Shown here in pieces: positions 1 to 7,633 of a DNA stretch of 30,283 nucleotides; positions within the stretch are counted from its first letter, which is position 1, and every line of letters begins with the position of its first letter. Under the pieces are notes generated by a model, which worked only from the letters and a program-made list of their open reading frames with translations, was not told where the DNA came from and made no database searches. The position numbers were made by a program, and so were the translations under genes. The stretch is from assembly GCA_035359995.1 (NCBI GenBank), contig DAORZT010000034.1, forward strand, positions 1 to 30,283, in the 5' to 3' direction. Source of the stretch: JAKPCT01 sp029553165 (GTDB lineage Bacteria; Bacillota; UBA4882; UBA8346).

Positions 1-50
1 CACGCCCTTATAGGGCATGTGCAAACCACCCGTTTTACGGGTGGTCATGA
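1..50. mobile_element. Probable end of an IS200/IS605-family element
   Basis: Two hairpins lie back to back. GCCCT(4-8) pairs with AGGGC(12-16) around a 3-base loop. ACCACCCGT(25-33) pairs perfectly with ACGGGTGGT(37-45) around TTT, and is followed by CATGATTTG. Elements of this family end in subterminal imperfect palindromes recognised by the Y1 transposase TnpA, and this shape and position fit a right end whose transposase or tnpB gene lies left of the window. No transposase is visible here, so the call is inference. An ordinary terminator is the alternative, but there is no U-run after the second stem. Confidence 0.45.
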
Positions 51-75
51 TTTGTTTGGAAAAGTAGTATCGGCT

Positions 76-104
76 TGAAATTTAGGAAATATCAGGATAT
101 AATT
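76..104 (+). promoter_or_regulatory. Sigma-A type promoter of tex
   Basis: TTGAAA (76-81) and TATAAT (99-104) are separated by exactly 17 bases. This is a near-perfect vegetative promoter about 70 bases upstream of the tex start, just outside the presumed insertion-sequence end. Confidence 0.7.
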
Positions 105-177
105 TGGACGGGTTAATTAATTGAATTATAGTTTGTTATTTTAGTTTGTTAAATTATAGATTAAAGGAGTTTTGGTG

Positions 178-2466
178 ATGGATTTAGTTAAGATTATTAC
201 CGCAGAGTTAGGGGTAAAAAGTTTTCAGGTAGAAAATACCGTCAAGTTGTTGGACGATGGAAATACGATCCCCTTTATTGCACGGTACCGGAAGGAAGCC
301 ACCGGTGAGCTGGATGAAGAACAGATCCGGACGATTGATGAACGGGTAAAGTATTTACGTAATTTAGAAACCCGGAAACAGGAGATTTTAAACTCCATAG
401 AGGAGCAGGGTAAATTAACACCTGAATTAAGTTTAGCAATCAATCAGGCTGTGAAGCTTCAGGAGCTTGAAGACCTTTATCGTCCTTACAAGCAAAAGAA
501 ACGAACCAGGGCGATGATTGCCAAGGAACGTGGTTTAGAACCGTTAGCTGACCTTATTTGGGAGCAGCAGACTATTACCGGTAATATTGACGACTTGGTA
601 CTTCCATTTGTCAATCCGGAAGCGGGAGTGGAGACTGTTACTGATGTTTTGGCTGGTGCACGGGATATTATTGCCGAAAGGGTCTCGGATGACCCGGATT
701 ACCGGAAGGTGTTACGTGAGTATTTCTGGGAACAGGGGATCATCGCCTCAATGAAGCGGGAATCGACTAAATCTGATCCCGATCAGGAACTTGATGAATA
801 CCGGATGTATGCTGATTACCAAGAAGCGATCAATAAGATTCCACCGCATCGTGTTTTGGCTCTAAACCGCGGTGAAAACGAAGAGGCATTAAAAGTAACC
901 TTGGAAGTCGATCATGAGGTGGCAATCGCAAAACTCAATGCTTTGATTGTAACTAATCGGCAGTCTGTTTTTACCTCGGAGTTAGAAGAGGCGATTGCAG
1001 ATGGTTATAAACGCTTATTATTTCCTTCATTAGAACGGGAACTGCGGACAGCGCTAACGGAAACGGCCGAGGATCATGCCATTAAAATCTTTGGTGTGAA
1101 CTTGCGTAACCTGATTCTCCAAGCTCCGGTTCAGGGCCAACGGGTTATGGGGATCGATCCGGGTTATCGGACGGGTTGTAAAGTAGCGGTGGTTGATGAG
1201 ACCGGTAAACTATTGGAGACTGCTACGATTTATCCTCATCCTCCGCAAGAGCAACATAATGAGTCATTGGCGATATTAGGCAAATTAATTCAAAAACACG
1301 AAGTGAGCCTGATTGCCATTGGTAACGGGACGGCATCGCGCGAGACTGAAACATTGGTAGCGGAGTTAATCCACTTATTGGGTTCCAAGAAAACAGCGTT
1401 CTGTATTGTCAGTGAAGCGGGTGCTTCGGTCTATTCGGCTTCAAAGCTTGCCAAGGAAGAGTTTCCGGAGCTGGATGTTTCGATGCGGGGAGCGGTTTCG
1501 ATTGCAAGACGGATTCAAGATCCGCTGGCGGAGTTGGTGAAGATTGACCCGAAGTCCATTGGTGTTGGTCTCTACCAGCATGATGTTAACCAAAAACAAC
1601 TGTCGGAAGCATTAAGTGGTGTTGTTGAATCATGTGTTAACTATGTTGGAGTTGATCTGAATACGGCATCGCCTTCTTTGCTGCAATATGTGGCGGGATT
1701 ACAGCCGGCAGTTGCCAAAAATATTGTGGCTTTTCGTGAAACGAATGGCAGGTTTAACAACCGGAAACAACTGTTGAAAGTGAAACGCCTTGGTGAACAA
1801 GCCTTTATCCAAGCAGCAGGGTTTTTAAAGATTGTTGATGGTGAAGAACCATTGGATTCTACCTGGGTCCACCCCGAGTCTTACGATGCAGCCCGAAATT
1901 TACTGCTGGAATTGGGGTTTGAGACCAAAGATATTCTCAATAAAGAAAAAGCACAGGAAATAAGAGCCAAATTGAGTAAGGTGGATATCGAAAAAACTGC
2001 AGAAAAATTAGGAATCGGTAAACCGACGTTAAAAGATATCATTGATGCGTTGGTCAAACCGGGGCGTGATCCCCGCGAGGATTTACCGAAACCGATCTTC
2101 CGGACTGATGTTTTAAAGATGGAGGATCTAAAACCGGGGATGATCTTGACCGGGACAGTCAGGAATGTAATTGATTTTGGTGCCTTTGTTGATATTGGTG
2201 TCAAGCAAGATGGATTGGTCCATCTTTCGGAGTTAAGCGACAGTTATGTGAAACATCCGACTGATGTGGTAGCGGTTGGTGATATTGTTGAGGTTCGGGT
2301 GCTTGAAGTTGATTTGCAGCGGAAACGGATTGCACTCTCAATGAAACAAGAAGGAAAGCCAAAAAATGTGCTTAAGAAGGAAGCTCCGCAAAAATCTGCG
2401 CAGACCAGGAAAGAAGTCAATCAGCTAGACTTGTTAAAATTAAAGGAGCATTTCAGCCGTAGATAA
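178..2466 (+). CDS. tex: Tex family transcription accessory / RNA-binding protein
   Basis: Tex is a cytoplasmic nucleic-acid binding protein, related to eukaryotic Spt6, with a role in transcription and RNA handling. The 763 residues show the full family layout: an N-terminal helical region with the family's typical opening (FIARYRKE), a YqgF/RNase H-like domain opening at VMGIDPGYRTG near residue 323, helix-hairpin-helix repeats near 490-560 (NYVGVDLNTAS, LLQYVAGL), and a C-terminal S1 domain from about 654 (GMILTGTVRNVIDFGAFVD). Length is normal for the family. In-frame TTG (172) and GTG (175) lie just upstream, but AAAGGAG at 163-169 is 8 bases from ATG 178, so that ATG is chosen. The gene appears to be transcribed alone from the promoter at 76-104. 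Confidence 0.95.
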   Translation: MDLVKIITAELGVKSFQVENTVKLLDDGNTIPFIARYRKEATGELDEEQIRTIDERVKYLRNLETRKQEILNSIEEQGKLTPELSLAINQAVKLQELEDLYRPYKQKKRTRAMIAKERGLEPLADLIWEQQTITGNIDDLVLPFVNPEAGVETVTDVLAGARDIIAERVSDDPDYRKVLREYFWEQGIIASMKRESTKSDPDQELDEYRMYADYQEAINKIPPHRVLALNRGENEEALKVTLEVDHEVAIAKLNALIVTNRQSVFTSELEEAIADGYKRLLFPSLERELRTALTETAEDHAIKIFGVNLRNLILQAPVQGQRVMGIDPGYRTGCKVAVVDETGKLLETATIYPHPPQEQHNESLAILGKLIQKHEVSLIAIGNGTASRETETLVAELIHLLGSKKTAFCIVSEAGASVYSASKLAKEEFPELDVSMRGAVSIARRIQDPLAELVKIDPKSIGVGLYQHDVNQKQLSEALSGVVESCVNYVGVDLNTASPSLLQYVAGLQPAVAKNIVAFRETNGRFNNRKQLLKVKRLGEQAFIQAAGFLKIVDGEEPLDSTWVHPESYDAARNLLLELGFETKDILNKEKAQEIRAKLSKVDIEKTAEKLGIGKPTLKDIIDALVKPGRDPREDLPKPIFRTDVLKMEDLKPGMILTGTVRNVIDFGAFVDIGVKQDGLVHLSELSDSYVKHPTDVVAVGDIVEVRVLEVDLQRKRIALSMKQEGKPKNVLKKEAPQKSAQTRKEVNQLDLLKLKEHFSRR

Positions 2467-2484
2467 GGTGGATATGACATTGTC

Positions 2485-2535
2485 ACCCCTCTTTGTAATG
2501 GAACATAAACTGAATTGATTCCAGAAAAGAGGGGT
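2485..2535 (+). promoter_or_regulatory. Hairpin masking the ribosome binding site of the ZIP transporter gene
   Basis: ACCCCTCTTT (2485-2494) is perfectly complementary to AAAGAGGGGT (2526-2535), a 10-bp stem with a 31-base loop. The 3' arm is the Shine-Dalgarno sequence (GAGGGG) of the next gene, whose ATG is at 2540. Folding would hide the site. It could be a translational switch or attenuate read-through from tex. There is no U-run, so it is a poor terminator. That it regulates is inference. Confidence 0.45.
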
Positions 2536-2539
2536 AGTA

Positions 2540-3319
2540 ATGATTCAGTTTTTAGAGCAGTTTGACATTATTATTGTTGGAATAATATGTAGTTTGGCTG
2601 CCGGTTTATTAACCGGTGTCGGAGCATTGCCCGTTTTTTTTAAGCGAGATATCTCGCGGAAGTTGTTGGACAGTTTTCTTGGTTTTGCGGCTGGAGTGAT
2701 GTTGGCAGCTACTTCATTCAGTCTGATTGTTCCGGCGATCGAAGCAGGTGGCGGCGGTGTTTATGGTGCGTTAATCACTTTGATCGGAATTGTAATTGGG
2801 GGCGTTTTTGTCGATGTGATTGACCGCTGTTTTCCGGATACCAACCTTTATTTGGGGCCAAGTAAAAACCATTCGAATTTAAGAAAGATTTGGTTATTTA
2901 CATTAGCAATCACCATTCATAACTTTCCGGAAGGTTTGGCGGTAGGTGTCGGATTTGGGAGTGGCAGTATTGCTAACGGTCTTAGTCTGGCAATTGCGAT
3001 CGGATTGCAGAATATTCCTGAAGGGTTAGCGGTTGCTCTCCCGTTTTTGTGCGAGGGATTTCCGGTAGGAAAGGCATTTTTAATTGCATTGTTAACCGGA
3101 TTGGTGGAACCGCTTGGCGGACTGCTTGGGGTTGGACTGGTCAATCTTGCCAGACCGTTATTGCCATTGGGGCTTTCCTTTGCAGCCGGGGCAATGCTGT
3201 TTGTAATCAGCCATGAGATTATACCCGAAACTCATAAGGAAGAGAGTTCTAAACTGACAACGCATTCGCTGATTATTGGCTTTGTGATTATGATGTTTCT
3301 GGATAATGTTTTAGGGTGA
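2540..3319 (+). CDS. ZIP family divalent metal transporter
   Basis: An inner-membrane metal ion transporter (zinc, iron or manganese; substrate cannot be told from sequence). The 259 residues form about eight hydrophobic segments. The diagnostic ZIP metal-site motifs are present in two consecutive helices: HNFPEGLAVG near residue 127 and QNIPEGLAVALP near 157. A further HE pair (SHEIIPETHKEE) lies near the C-terminus. The cytoplasmic loop between helices 3 and 4 is short and lacks the His-rich stretch seen in many eukaryotic ZIPs. The start ATG is set by GAGGGG six bases upstream, which lies inside a hairpin. It follows tex by 73 bases on the same strand. Closest described relatives are ZupT and the GufA group. 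Confidence 0.9.
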   Translation: MIQFLEQFDIIIVGIICSLAAGLLTGVGALPVFFKRDISRKLLDSFLGFAAGVMLAATSFSLIVPAIEAGGGGVYGALITLIGIVIGGVFVDVIDRCFPDTNLYLGPSKNHSNLRKIWLFTLAITIHNFPEGLAVGVGFGSGSIANGLSLAIAIGLQNIPEGLAVALPFLCEGFPVGKAFLIALLTGLVEPLGGLLGVGLVNLARPLLPLGLSFAAGAMLFVISHEIIPETHKEESSKLTTHSLIIGFVIMMFLDNVLG

Positions 3320-3350
3320 AATTGTTAACATAGATTTCTTAACTTCGTTA

Positions 3351-3375
3351 TTGGGGACGAAGTGTCCGTCCCCAA
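3351..3375. repeat. REP-like palindrome between convergent genes
   Basis: TTGGGGACG (3351-3359) and CGTCCCCAA (3367-3375) form a 9-bp perfect stem around a 7-base loop. Neither side has a T-run, so it is a weak terminator for the convergent ZIP and LOG genes. TTGGGGAC-type palindromes occur as dispersed intergenic repeats in many Firmicutes genomes, sometimes mobilised by REP-associated Y1 transposases. Whether it is repeated in this genome cannot be seen here. Confidence 0.5.
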
Positions 3376-3444
3376 CCCTTCGTTAACTCCTTGCGTAGTT
3401 TAATCTCTCATAGCCTTCCGAAATTTTAAGTATTTAGATCGAAG

Positions 3445-4167
3445 TTATTGAATTAATTGATGCTGGCGGCAGTTTTCAATTATTATTCGGGCAGCTTCTT
3501 CAGGAGTGTCAACAACTTGGAATAAATTGAGATCATTTTGGCTGATACAGCCTTCACCGACCATCTTTGCCTGCATCCAATCGATCAGACCTTTCCAGTA
3601 GTTAGCATCGTACAAAACGATCGGGAAATGATCGATTTTGTCAGTTTGGACCAGGGTTAGTGCTTCAAATAACTCATCCATAGTGCCATAACCACCAGGG
3701 ACGATGATGAAGGCTGATGAGTATTTGATTAACATTAATTTACGGACAAAGAAATAGCGAAACTTCAAAGCGATAGTCTGGTAGTCATTCGGGATTGGCT
3801 CCATTGGCAGTTGGATTGAGCAACCGACCGAAGTCCCGTTGACTTCAAAAGCACCACGGTTAGCAGCTTCCATAATCCCGGGGCCACCGCCGGAGATCAC
3901 AGCCAGCCCTGCCGTTGCCAGGAGATTAGCCATCTTTACTGTTGCCTGGTAATAGTGATTTGCTTCGTCCAATCGGGCCGAGCCGAAGATTGATACTGCC
4001 GGCCCGATCTTTGAGAGCGCATCAAAACCTTCAACGATCTCCCCTTGGATTCTCAATACCCGCCACGGATCCTGTGTTGTAAAATCCACCAATGGCGGAC
4101 AAGGAGACTGCAGTAACTCTTTGTCTTCATTATCGTACCAGTCTTTAGGTGGTCTTAATTGGATCAT
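3445..4167 (-). CDS. LOG family protein (TIGR00730-type Rossmann fold)
   Basis: The protein (240 residues) carries both hallmark motifs of the LOG / lysine-decarboxylase-like family: GGGPGIMEA at residues 93-101 and PGGYGTMDE at 157-165. In characterised members these bind the phosphoribosyl group and catalyse hydrolysis of nucleoside 5'-monophosphates to base and ribose 5-phosphate. Plant and fungal LOGs activate cytokinins this way, while the bacterial role is usually unclear, so older lysine decarboxylase labels should be ignored. GGAG lies 7 bases before the ATG. It is transcribed alone, convergent with the ZIP gene. The roughly 50 residues before the Rossmann fold resemble an N-terminal extension seen in larger bacterial LOGs. 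Confidence 0.88.
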   Translation of the reverse strand: MIQLRPPKDWYDNEDKELLQSPCPPLVDFTTQDPWRVLRIQGEIVEGFDALSKIGPAVSIFGSARLDEANHYYQATVKMANLLATAGLAVISGGGPGIMEAANRGAFEVNGTSVGCSIQLPMEPIPNDYQTIALKFRYFFVRKLMLIKYSSAFIIVPGGYGTMDELFEALTLVQTDKIDHFPIVLYDANYWKGLIDWMQAKMVGEGCISQNDLNLFQVVDTPEEAARIIIENCRQHQLIQ

Positions 4168-4478
4168 AACATCACTCCATTATTACAGCTAAATCAGTAA
4201 AACATTTATTAGTTTACCATGAAAGAATGAAATTAAACTTGGTAATTTGTTTTTTAGTTTCTTGTGAAAGTGTTTTAAAATACTTTAGCAGTAGCTTATA
4301 ATGTTGAAAACAGTAGCAGATGTTGCTGAATATCATGCAGGATTTAGATGCGCTTATAAAAGAAGACAGGCTTTTTCCTAAAAAGTATTGATAAATGTAT
4401 TAAACCCGATTTGGTTAATTAAAACCAGTATAATATTTAATATTTATGCACAAATTGAAGCTTGGAGGTGAAAAACTG

Positions 4479-4697
4479 ATGCCTAAAAAGAAAAATCAAA
4501 ACAATGATAGTGTAGCGAAGAATGCAAAAGAAGAATTAAAGTGGGAAACAGCGCGGGAATTAGGATTGGATGATGACCTGCAAGCCGGTGGCGACGAACT
4601 TTCAGTACGTGAAGCCGGAAAGATCGGGGGTAATATGGTTAAGAAATTAGTTGCTAAAGGTGAGGAAGCCTTAGTAGAGGAAAATGAGGAAGAATAG
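4479..4697 (+). CDS. Small acid-soluble spore protein, alpha/beta type
   Basis: A DNA-binding protein that coats and protects DNA in the dormant spore and is degraded at germination. The 72-residue product has both family signatures: KWETARELGL at 21-30, covering the region cut by the germination protease GPR, and GDELSVREAGKIGGNMVKKL from 38, the glycine-rich DNA-binding motif. GGAGGTG at 4464-4470 is 8 bases from ATG 4479, so the in-frame ATG at 4446 is rejected. The charged C-terminal tail (EENEEE) is unusual for the family. It is single-gene, ends in a strong terminator, and would be expected to be transcribed by sigma-G in the forespore; a TATAAT-like sequence at 4429-4434 lacks a clear partner. 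It is the best evidence that the organism sporulates. Confidence 0.87.
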   Translation: MPKKKNQNNDSVAKNAKEELKWETARELGLDDDLQAGGDELSVREAGKIGGNMVKKLVAKGEEALVEENEEE

Positions 4698-4701
4698 ATA
4701 A

Positions 4702-5243
4702 TTACAATAGAAAAAGCTGGTGCAAATTACTTTGCAACAGCTTTTTTGTATGTATTTTATATTTTTTTGTTGAGGATTGATTCTGAAGTTCGCTTGCTAC
4801 CGGAAAATGTTTCTTTAAGAATTGCTCGACCTTTTCCAGCTTGGATTTTTCTATTTTGATCTTAAACTCTTTTTGCGGAGAAGCGGTTAAGAACAGAGTA
4901 TCATCTTCCCAACGATAGCTTTCAAATTTATTCCAGGGAATATATTTAAAAATTCAAGATGATACCTTCTTTTGAGATCAGTGTATTTTCCAGATATGCT
5001 TCGGCGATTAGCGCCGCATGCTAAAGAGAATGAGTGAGCTGATTCGCTCAAAAAATAGGTTAAACCTTGCTTAAAAGTAATTGTAGAGATTAAAATGATA
5101 ATCATTGGTGCAAAAGAAAAAGAACCGACTAATAACATTAAGATTTTGAATTCATTAGGGATGATTATTACTTCTGATTTATCTGATTAGGTTATTTCCT
5201 TCCCAAATTTTAAACCAATTTTAATAATTTCAAAAGACAGCAT
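4702..5243 (-). pseudogene. Broken small membrane protein gene (PH-like, DUF5673/YcxB-like tail)
   Basis: A perfect AAGGAGG (5253-5259) lies 9 bases before ATG 5243. The frame then runs MLSFEIIKIGLKFGKEIT and hits an in-frame TAA at 5187-5189. It continues in the same frame through two hydrophobic segments (ILMLLVGSFSFAPMIIILI and following). A frameshift near 5010-5030 leads to AEAYLENTLISKEGIILNF. A second one, at a run of five bases (4948-4952 on the plus strand), leads to KYIPWNKFESYRWEDDTLFL and on to a stop at 4702. Removing one base from that run joins NF to KYIPW exactly. The C-terminal pattern (WxxxESYxWEDD then KVEQFLKKHF) resembles small membrane proteins with a PH-like C-terminal domain; the family name is from memory and unsure. 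Sequencing error could explain one lesion but hardly all three. Confidence 0.72.
4711..4747 (+). terminator. Intrinsic terminator of the spore-protein gene
   Basis: AAAAAGCTG then TGCAAA pairs with TTTGCA then CAGCTTTTT, with one G/A mismatch, a TTAC loop and a run of T. It begins 13 bases after the stop codon. It also overlaps the 3' end of the minus-strand pseudogene, where it works in reverse because of its A-run. Confidence 0.88.
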
Positions 5244-5335
5244 TTTCCTATTCCTCCTTCTTAAAAATAATAGCTAATAAAAGAACATTTAAATCTAACT
5301 TGTCATCTGCAAGGGTTTTTTAGAGAAATATCCAA

Positions 5336-5344
5336 TGTTATAAT
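5336..5344 (+). promoter_or_regulatory. Extended -10 promoter element for the hydrolase-peptidase operon
   Basis: TGT followed by TATAAT (5339-5344) is a consensus extended -10, about 87 bases upstream of the hydrolase ATG. No good -35 is present, which is acceptable for an extended -10 promoter. Confidence 0.45.
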
Positions 5345-5430
5345 TTAAATAATTTATTACAGTAAACATTTTAACATAATATTCCTTGGTAATTAATTAT
5401 AATTTTCTTAAAAACAGTAAAGGAGCGCCA

Positions 5431-6318
5431 ATGGATAATTTTAAAAACTTTGATCATGATCCGCAATATCAGCAAGCGAAAGCCGAAGGTGGGGGAGCTT
5501 GTTTTGACTTAGCTCTCAAATTAGCCGCTGCTGAGTACCATCATCCGGAATGTGAAGCAGTTGCCGCCAGTGATCTCAAACGCAGTTTTTGCTTTCATCA
5601 TAATCAAAGAGCGGATACGGCGGTCTTACTGATCCATGGTTGGACTGGATGTCCGTTTGAGATGAATGAACTGGGACAGTATCTTTATCAAAAAGGGTCG
5701 AATGTTTTTGGCGTACGGTTAGCGGGACATGGAACTAATGTGCAAGACTTTGCCAAGTACGGGCGGGAGGATTGGAAAGCTTCTGTTGTAGACGGGTTGA
5801 AGATCGTTTCGTTGTTAGGTGAGCAAGTAATTGTTGTCGGTGAAAGTATGGGGGCTTCGTTAGCGACTTTAATTGCCGTGGAGTATTCTGCATTGATCGC
5901 CAAATTGGTATTATGTGCTCCTTGTTTTCGAATCCGGGACTGGAAAGCGGAATTTGCCACTTTCAAATTGGTACAACGGTTGATTCCCGAAGTTGATTTT
6001 GGAGAATCACCGGAACAAGTTAGAGGTTACTGGTATTCTAAGGTTCCAATTGGTGGAGTCGCTGAATTAATCAGAGTGGTCAGGCAAGCCCGTAAAACCG
6101 GATCGAAGATCAAAACCCCGATATTAGTGATTCAGTCATTAACAGACAAGATGGTTAAACCTGAAGGAGCCGTGGCTTATTACCGGAGTTTAAAACAACT
6201 GTCAGAGTCAGAAAAACATTTAAAAATCTTTGAAGACGGTCATCATAATTTGACGAGTGTTCTTAACCCTCACAAAGATGATGTTTTTAGGTGGATTGGC
6301 GAATTTATATCAGGATAG
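5431..6318 (+). CDS. Alpha/beta hydrolase (carboxylesterase / monoacylglycerol lipase-like)
   Basis: A probable cytoplasmic serine hydrolase of small lipid or ester substrates; the true substrate is unknown. The triad is visible: Ser139 in GESMG, Asp239 in SLTDKMV and His271 in DGHHNLT. The oxyanion region is LLIHGWTGCPFEM. In place and spacing this matches the family of esterase EstD/Est30 and the S33 hydrolase_4 domain. The roughly 60 residues before the core are a less typical extension. ATG 5431 is chosen because AAAGGAG ends 5 bases before it; the upstream TTG at 5386 has no ribosome binding site. The M24 peptidase gene follows after 18 bases, so the two are almost certainly co-transcribed. 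Confidence 0.85.
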   Translation: MDNFKNFDHDPQYQQAKAEGGGACFDLALKLAAAEYHHPECEAVAASDLKRSFCFHHNQRADTAVLLIHGWTGCPFEMNELGQYLYQKGSNVFGVRLAGHGTNVQDFAKYGREDWKASVVDGLKIVSLLGEQVIVVGESMGASLATLIAVEYSALIAKLVLCAPCFRIRDWKAEFATFKLVQRLIPEVDFGESPEQVRGYWYSKVPIGGVAELIRVVRQARKTGSKIKTPILVIQSLTDKMVKPEGAVAYYRSLKQLSESEKHLKIFEDGHHNLTSVLNPHKDDVFRWIGEFISG

Positions 6319-6336
6319 ATGAGATGGAGGTTATTG

Positions 6337-7527
6337 ATGTTACAAGTATCTGTTGCCGAGTATCAGGAACGACTACGCAAGTTACAACAGCTTTTAGCCG
6401 AAAAGCAGATTGATCTGTTGATTTTGGAACGAAATTCCGATTTATATTACTATAGCGGTTCGGTTGCGCCGTTATACGTATTTGTTCCTAACCATGGCGA
6501 GATGGTGGCTGTAACCCGGAAGGCGGGGACCAGATTTGTTCAGGATGCGCCCTGGGTGAAACTGGAGTTGTTCTATAATACTGCTGATTTGAAAGAGATC
6601 ATCAGAAAATATCACTTGAATGAGGCTGTAAAGATCGGTTTTGCCCTGGAGAATACAGCTTATGTAACTGTTAATCGTCTATTGCAACTGTTCAATCAGG
6701 CTCAACCTGTGGATCTGACTTGGGATCTGCATTACTTAAGGATGATCAAATCCGCTACCGAGCTTGAAATCTTGCGGCAAGCCGGAAAGATTATGGCGCA
6801 ACTCCCAGCGGTGATCAAGGAGAACTTTAAGCCGGGAATGACCGAACTGGAGTTGAGTGCGCTTATCGAAAACTTCATGCGGCTCAATGGTTATTGCGGA
6901 TTATCAAGATGCCGTCGTAATGAGATTGAGATGATTCCCGGGGTCAGTTCGGCTGGGGAAAATGCCTTGGCCGGAACGAAATTTGATGGTATTTGCGCTG
7001 GGATTGGATTGTCTCCGGCAGTTCCCTACGGAGCCAGTACCAAAGTGATTGAACGCGGTGAGCCGGTGATTCTCGATTATGCTTTTAATTTTAACGGTTA
7101 TCATCTTGATCAAACCCGGATGTTTTGCTGGGGACAACCAACCGAAACGGTTACTCAAGCCTTTAAGGCAATGTTGCAGGTTGAGGAGTTGATTATTAGC
7201 GAGTTAAAACCAGGTCAAAGCTGGAGTGTACCATATGAGAAGGCGCTTCAACTGGTGGACAGGCTTGGTTTTAGTAAGGGATTTATGGGTTTAGGGAGTG
7301 AAAAGGTACGTTTTGTTGGCCATGGCGTTGGTTTAGAACTTGATGAGCCGCCTTATTTGGCGCCGAAGATGGACTTCCCGTTGGCTGCGCAGATGGTGGT
7401 TGCGGTTGAACCCAAGGTCGCGCTTGAAGGTGTTGGTGTGATTGGGAATGAAGATACTTTAATTATTAACGAATCCGGTTGCGAGTTATTAACAACTGCT
7501 CCGTCGGAGATGATCATCATTGATTGA
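6337..7527 (+). CDS. M24 family Xaa-Pro dipeptidase/aminopeptidase-like metallopeptidase
   Basis: Cytoplasmic peptidase expected to cleave X-Pro bonds with two metal ions. The 396 residues contain the creatinase-type N-terminal domain (about 1-130) and the pita-bread catalytic domain. All five metal ligands can be placed: Asp247 (ILDYA), Asp258 (HLDQTR), His329 (VGHGVG), Glu358 (AVEPK) and Glu372 (GNEDT). GGAGG at 6326-6330 lies 6 bases from ATG 6337, which makes the in-frame ATG at 6319 unlikely. The second gene of an operon with the hydrolase. The family includes pseudo-enzymes, but the intact ligands here argue for activity. Exact substrate (PepQ-like dipeptidase or aminopeptidase) is not resolved. 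Confidence 0.88.
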   Translation: MLQVSVAEYQERLRKLQQLLAEKQIDLLILERNSDLYYYSGSVAPLYVFVPNHGEMVAVTRKAGTRFVQDAPWVKLELFYNTADLKEIIRKYHLNEAVKIGFALENTAYVTVNRLLQLFNQAQPVDLTWDLHYLRMIKSATELEILRQAGKIMAQLPAVIKENFKPGMTELELSALIENFMRLNGYCGLSRCRRNEIEMIPGVSSAGENALAGTKFDGICAGIGLSPAVPYGASTKVIERGEPVILDYAFNFNGYHLDQTRMFCWGQPTETVTQAFKAMLQVEELIISELKPGQSWSVPYEKALQLVDRLGFSKGFMGLGSEKVRFVGHGVGLELDEPPYLAPKMDFPLAAQMVVAVEPKVALEGVGVIGNEDTLIINESGCELLTTAPSEMIIID

Positions 7528-7565
7528 GGGAAAAATTGGTGCCGCTATTAAGGAGTAAGAATTCA

Positions 7566-7613
7566 GAATCCAGTAACAATAAAAAATATTTGAATCTGAT
7601 GATTACTGGATTC
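7566..7613. repeat. Inverted repeat upstream of the aldo/keto reductase
   Basis: GAATCCAGTAA (7566-7576) is perfectly repeated in inverse as TTACTGGATTC (7603-7613), an 11-bp stem with a 26-base loop. It is followed by CTTATTTAGGAGG, so it ends just before the ribosome binding site of the next gene. It could be a weak terminator of the peptidase operon or a leader structure; the T-run is too poor to decide. Confidence 0.5.
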
Positions 7614-7633
7614 CTTATTTAGGAGGGAAACAG

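Noticed and set aside
4446..4478. Upstream extension of the spore protein from ATG 4446
   Set aside because: GGAGGTG lies inside this extension at the correct distance from ATG 4479, and the family starts there.
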